A stretch of DNA of 5,573 nt from Candidatus Krumholzibacteriia bacterium. GTDB lineage: Bacteria; Krumholzibacteriota; Krumholzibacteriia; LZORAL124-64-63. Positions 4,729-5,573 of this stretch are shown here, piece by piece (the first letter of the stretch is position 1; the number at the start of each line of letters is the position of its first letter). The notes beneath the pieces are model-generated. The model was given only the letters and a program-made list of their open reading frames with translations, was not told the DNA's origin and did not search any database. The stretch covers positions 1 to 5,573 of the forward strand of contig JAUUYW010000237.1 in assembly GCA_030590265.1 (NCBI GenBank), given 5' to 3'. A program made the position numbers and the translations under genes.

Positions 4729-5573
4729 ATGAATTTCGCAATCCAACGTTTGGCTGACCGGAAAGCATGTCTTGGTGTGATCGGGTTGGGTTATGTGGGC
4801 CTTCCCTTGGCCGTATCCTACGCCCAAGCGGGTTTCAAGGTTGTTGGGTTTGACGTGGACGAGAAAAAGGTCGCCTCTCTCAACCGCGGCGAGAGCTATA
4901 TCATTGATGTGGACGCAGCCGAACTGAAGGAAGTGGTGGACAAAGGCCTTTTGGAGGCCACCACCGACATGTCTCGCATCGCCGAAGTGGACAGCGTGAA
5001 CATTTGTGTGCCCACACCTTTGGGCAAGACCAAAGATCCTGATATTACCTATATCCAGTCAGCTGTTGGTGCCATCGCGCCCTGTTTGCATGACGGTATG
5101 CTGGTGATCCTGGAGAGCACTACTTACCCCGGCACCACTGAAGAGGTTATTCTGCCTTTGCTGTCCGAAAATGGCGCCGTGGTGGGCAAGGATTTCTTCC
5201 TGGCCTTCTCTCCCGAGCGCGTTGATCCGGGCAACCCCACTTACAATACAAAAAATATTCCCAAGGTCGTTGGCGGCGTAACTCCTGCTTGCACCGAGGT
5301 GGCCCGCAATCTCTATGAGCAGATTATGGAGACGGTGGTGCCGGTATCGTCAGTGCGCGTGGCTGAAACAGTGAAGTTGCTGGAGAACACCTTCCGCAGT
5401 GTGAACATCGGCCTGGTCAATGAGATCGCCCTGATGTGCAAAGCCATGGATATTGACGTGTGGGAAGTCATCGAAGGAGCCGCCACCAAGCCCTTCGGAT
5501 TCATGCCGTTCTACCCCGGGCCCGGCCTGGGCGGGCATTGCATTCCCATCGATCCGTTTTATCTGTCCTGGAA
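4729..5573 (+). CDS. wbpA: Partial UDP-N-acetyl-glucosamine/mannosamine 6-dehydrogenase (WbpA-like nucleotide-sugar dehydrogenase)
   Basis: The first 281 residues of a UDP-glucose/GDP-mannose dehydrogenase family enzyme; the family is about 430 residues long, so roughly a third is beyond the window edge. Such enzymes oxidise the C6 hydroxyl of a UDP-amino sugar to a carboxylate with two NAD+, in the cytoplasm, to supply uronic acids for O-antigen, capsule or exopolysaccharide. The NAD-binding Rossmann motif is GLGYVG (19-24). VPTPL at 94-98 and KDPDITYI at 102-109 are typical of the WbpA/TviB branch rather than UDP-glucose dehydrogenases. SPERVDPG (161-168), K216 and N220 in VKLLENTFR, and the catalytic cysteine C271 in GLGGHCIPIDP (266-276) are all present. 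UDP-GlcNAc is the likely substrate, but UDP-ManNAc or an epimer cannot be excluded, so the symbol marks the family branch. It probably opens a surface-polysaccharide operon reading rightwards. Confidence 0.92.
   Translation, partial: MNFAIQRLADRKACLGVIGLGYVGLPLAVSYAQAGFKVVGFDVDEKKVASLNRGESYIIDVDAAELKEVVDKGLLEATTDMSRIAEVDSVNICVPTPLGKTKDPDITYIQSAVGAIAPCLHDGMLVILESTTYPGTTEEVILPLLSENGAVVGKDFFLAFSPERVDPGNPTYNTKNIPKVVGGVTPACTEVARNLYEQIMETVVPVSSVRVAETVKLLENTFRSVNIGLVNEIALMCKAMDIDVWEVIEGAATKPFGFMPFYPGPGLGGHCIPIDPFYLSW

Noticed and set aside
4540..4827. 95-codon minus-strand open frame across the divergent region
   Set aside because: It overlaps the start of the dehydrogenase antisense and has no protein-like features or ribosome-binding site.

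Overview
The window looks like a piece of a bacterial chromosome of moderate-to-high GC (judged by eye), with clear Shine-Dalgarno sites and free use of TTG and GTG starts. It carries a complete DNA topoisomerase VI gene pair, which is typical of archaea and plants and only patchily found in bacteria. It also carries a Sec-exported, disulfide-patterned beta-sandwich protein and the start of a UDP-sugar dehydrogenase. This mix, with the Trp-Gly/Tyr-Arg tail on the exported protein, suggests an uncultured bacterium of the wider FCB/candidate-phylum type (Eisenbacteria- or Krumholzibacteria-like). That placement is inference and weak.

Layout. (1) Positions 1-3008, minus strand: an operon read right to left, top6B (ATPase subunit), then top6A (DNA-cleaving subunit) 12 nt later, then 16 nt later the first 47 codons of a third gene that leaves the window at position 1. 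The top6A ribosome-binding site overlaps the top6B stop codon and serves a TTG start, so the two subunits are probably translationally coupled. The third gene resembles the N-terminus of MutT/NUDIX-type 'phosphoesterase' proteins. (2) Positions 3009-3451: a gap of about 440 nt with a possible top6B promoter, a perfect 13-bp inverted repeat enclosing further hairpins, and a 46-codon minus-strand open frame of doubtful status. (3) Positions 3452-4489, minus strand: an exported protein made of two tandem PPC-like domains, each with the same four-cysteine spacing, ending in a short basic/aromatic tail. (4) Positions 4490-4728: a divergent intergenic region with a dyad and candidate promoters for both directions. 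(5) Positions 4729-5573, plus strand: the N-terminal two thirds of a WbpA-like nucleotide-sugar dehydrogenase, probably the first gene of a surface-polysaccharide cluster.

How the parts fit. Top6A and Top6B should form an A2B2 type IIB topoisomerase that relaxes and decatenates DNA. The co-directional third gene may simply be a passenger. The exported protein and the sugar dehydrogenase are both cell-surface functions but are divergently transcribed and need not act together. No tRNA, rRNA, CRISPR array or insertion sequence was seen. The most unusual items are the bacterial Topo VI operon, the structured gap at 3173-3365, and the duplicated cysteine-rich exported protein with its C-terminal tail.
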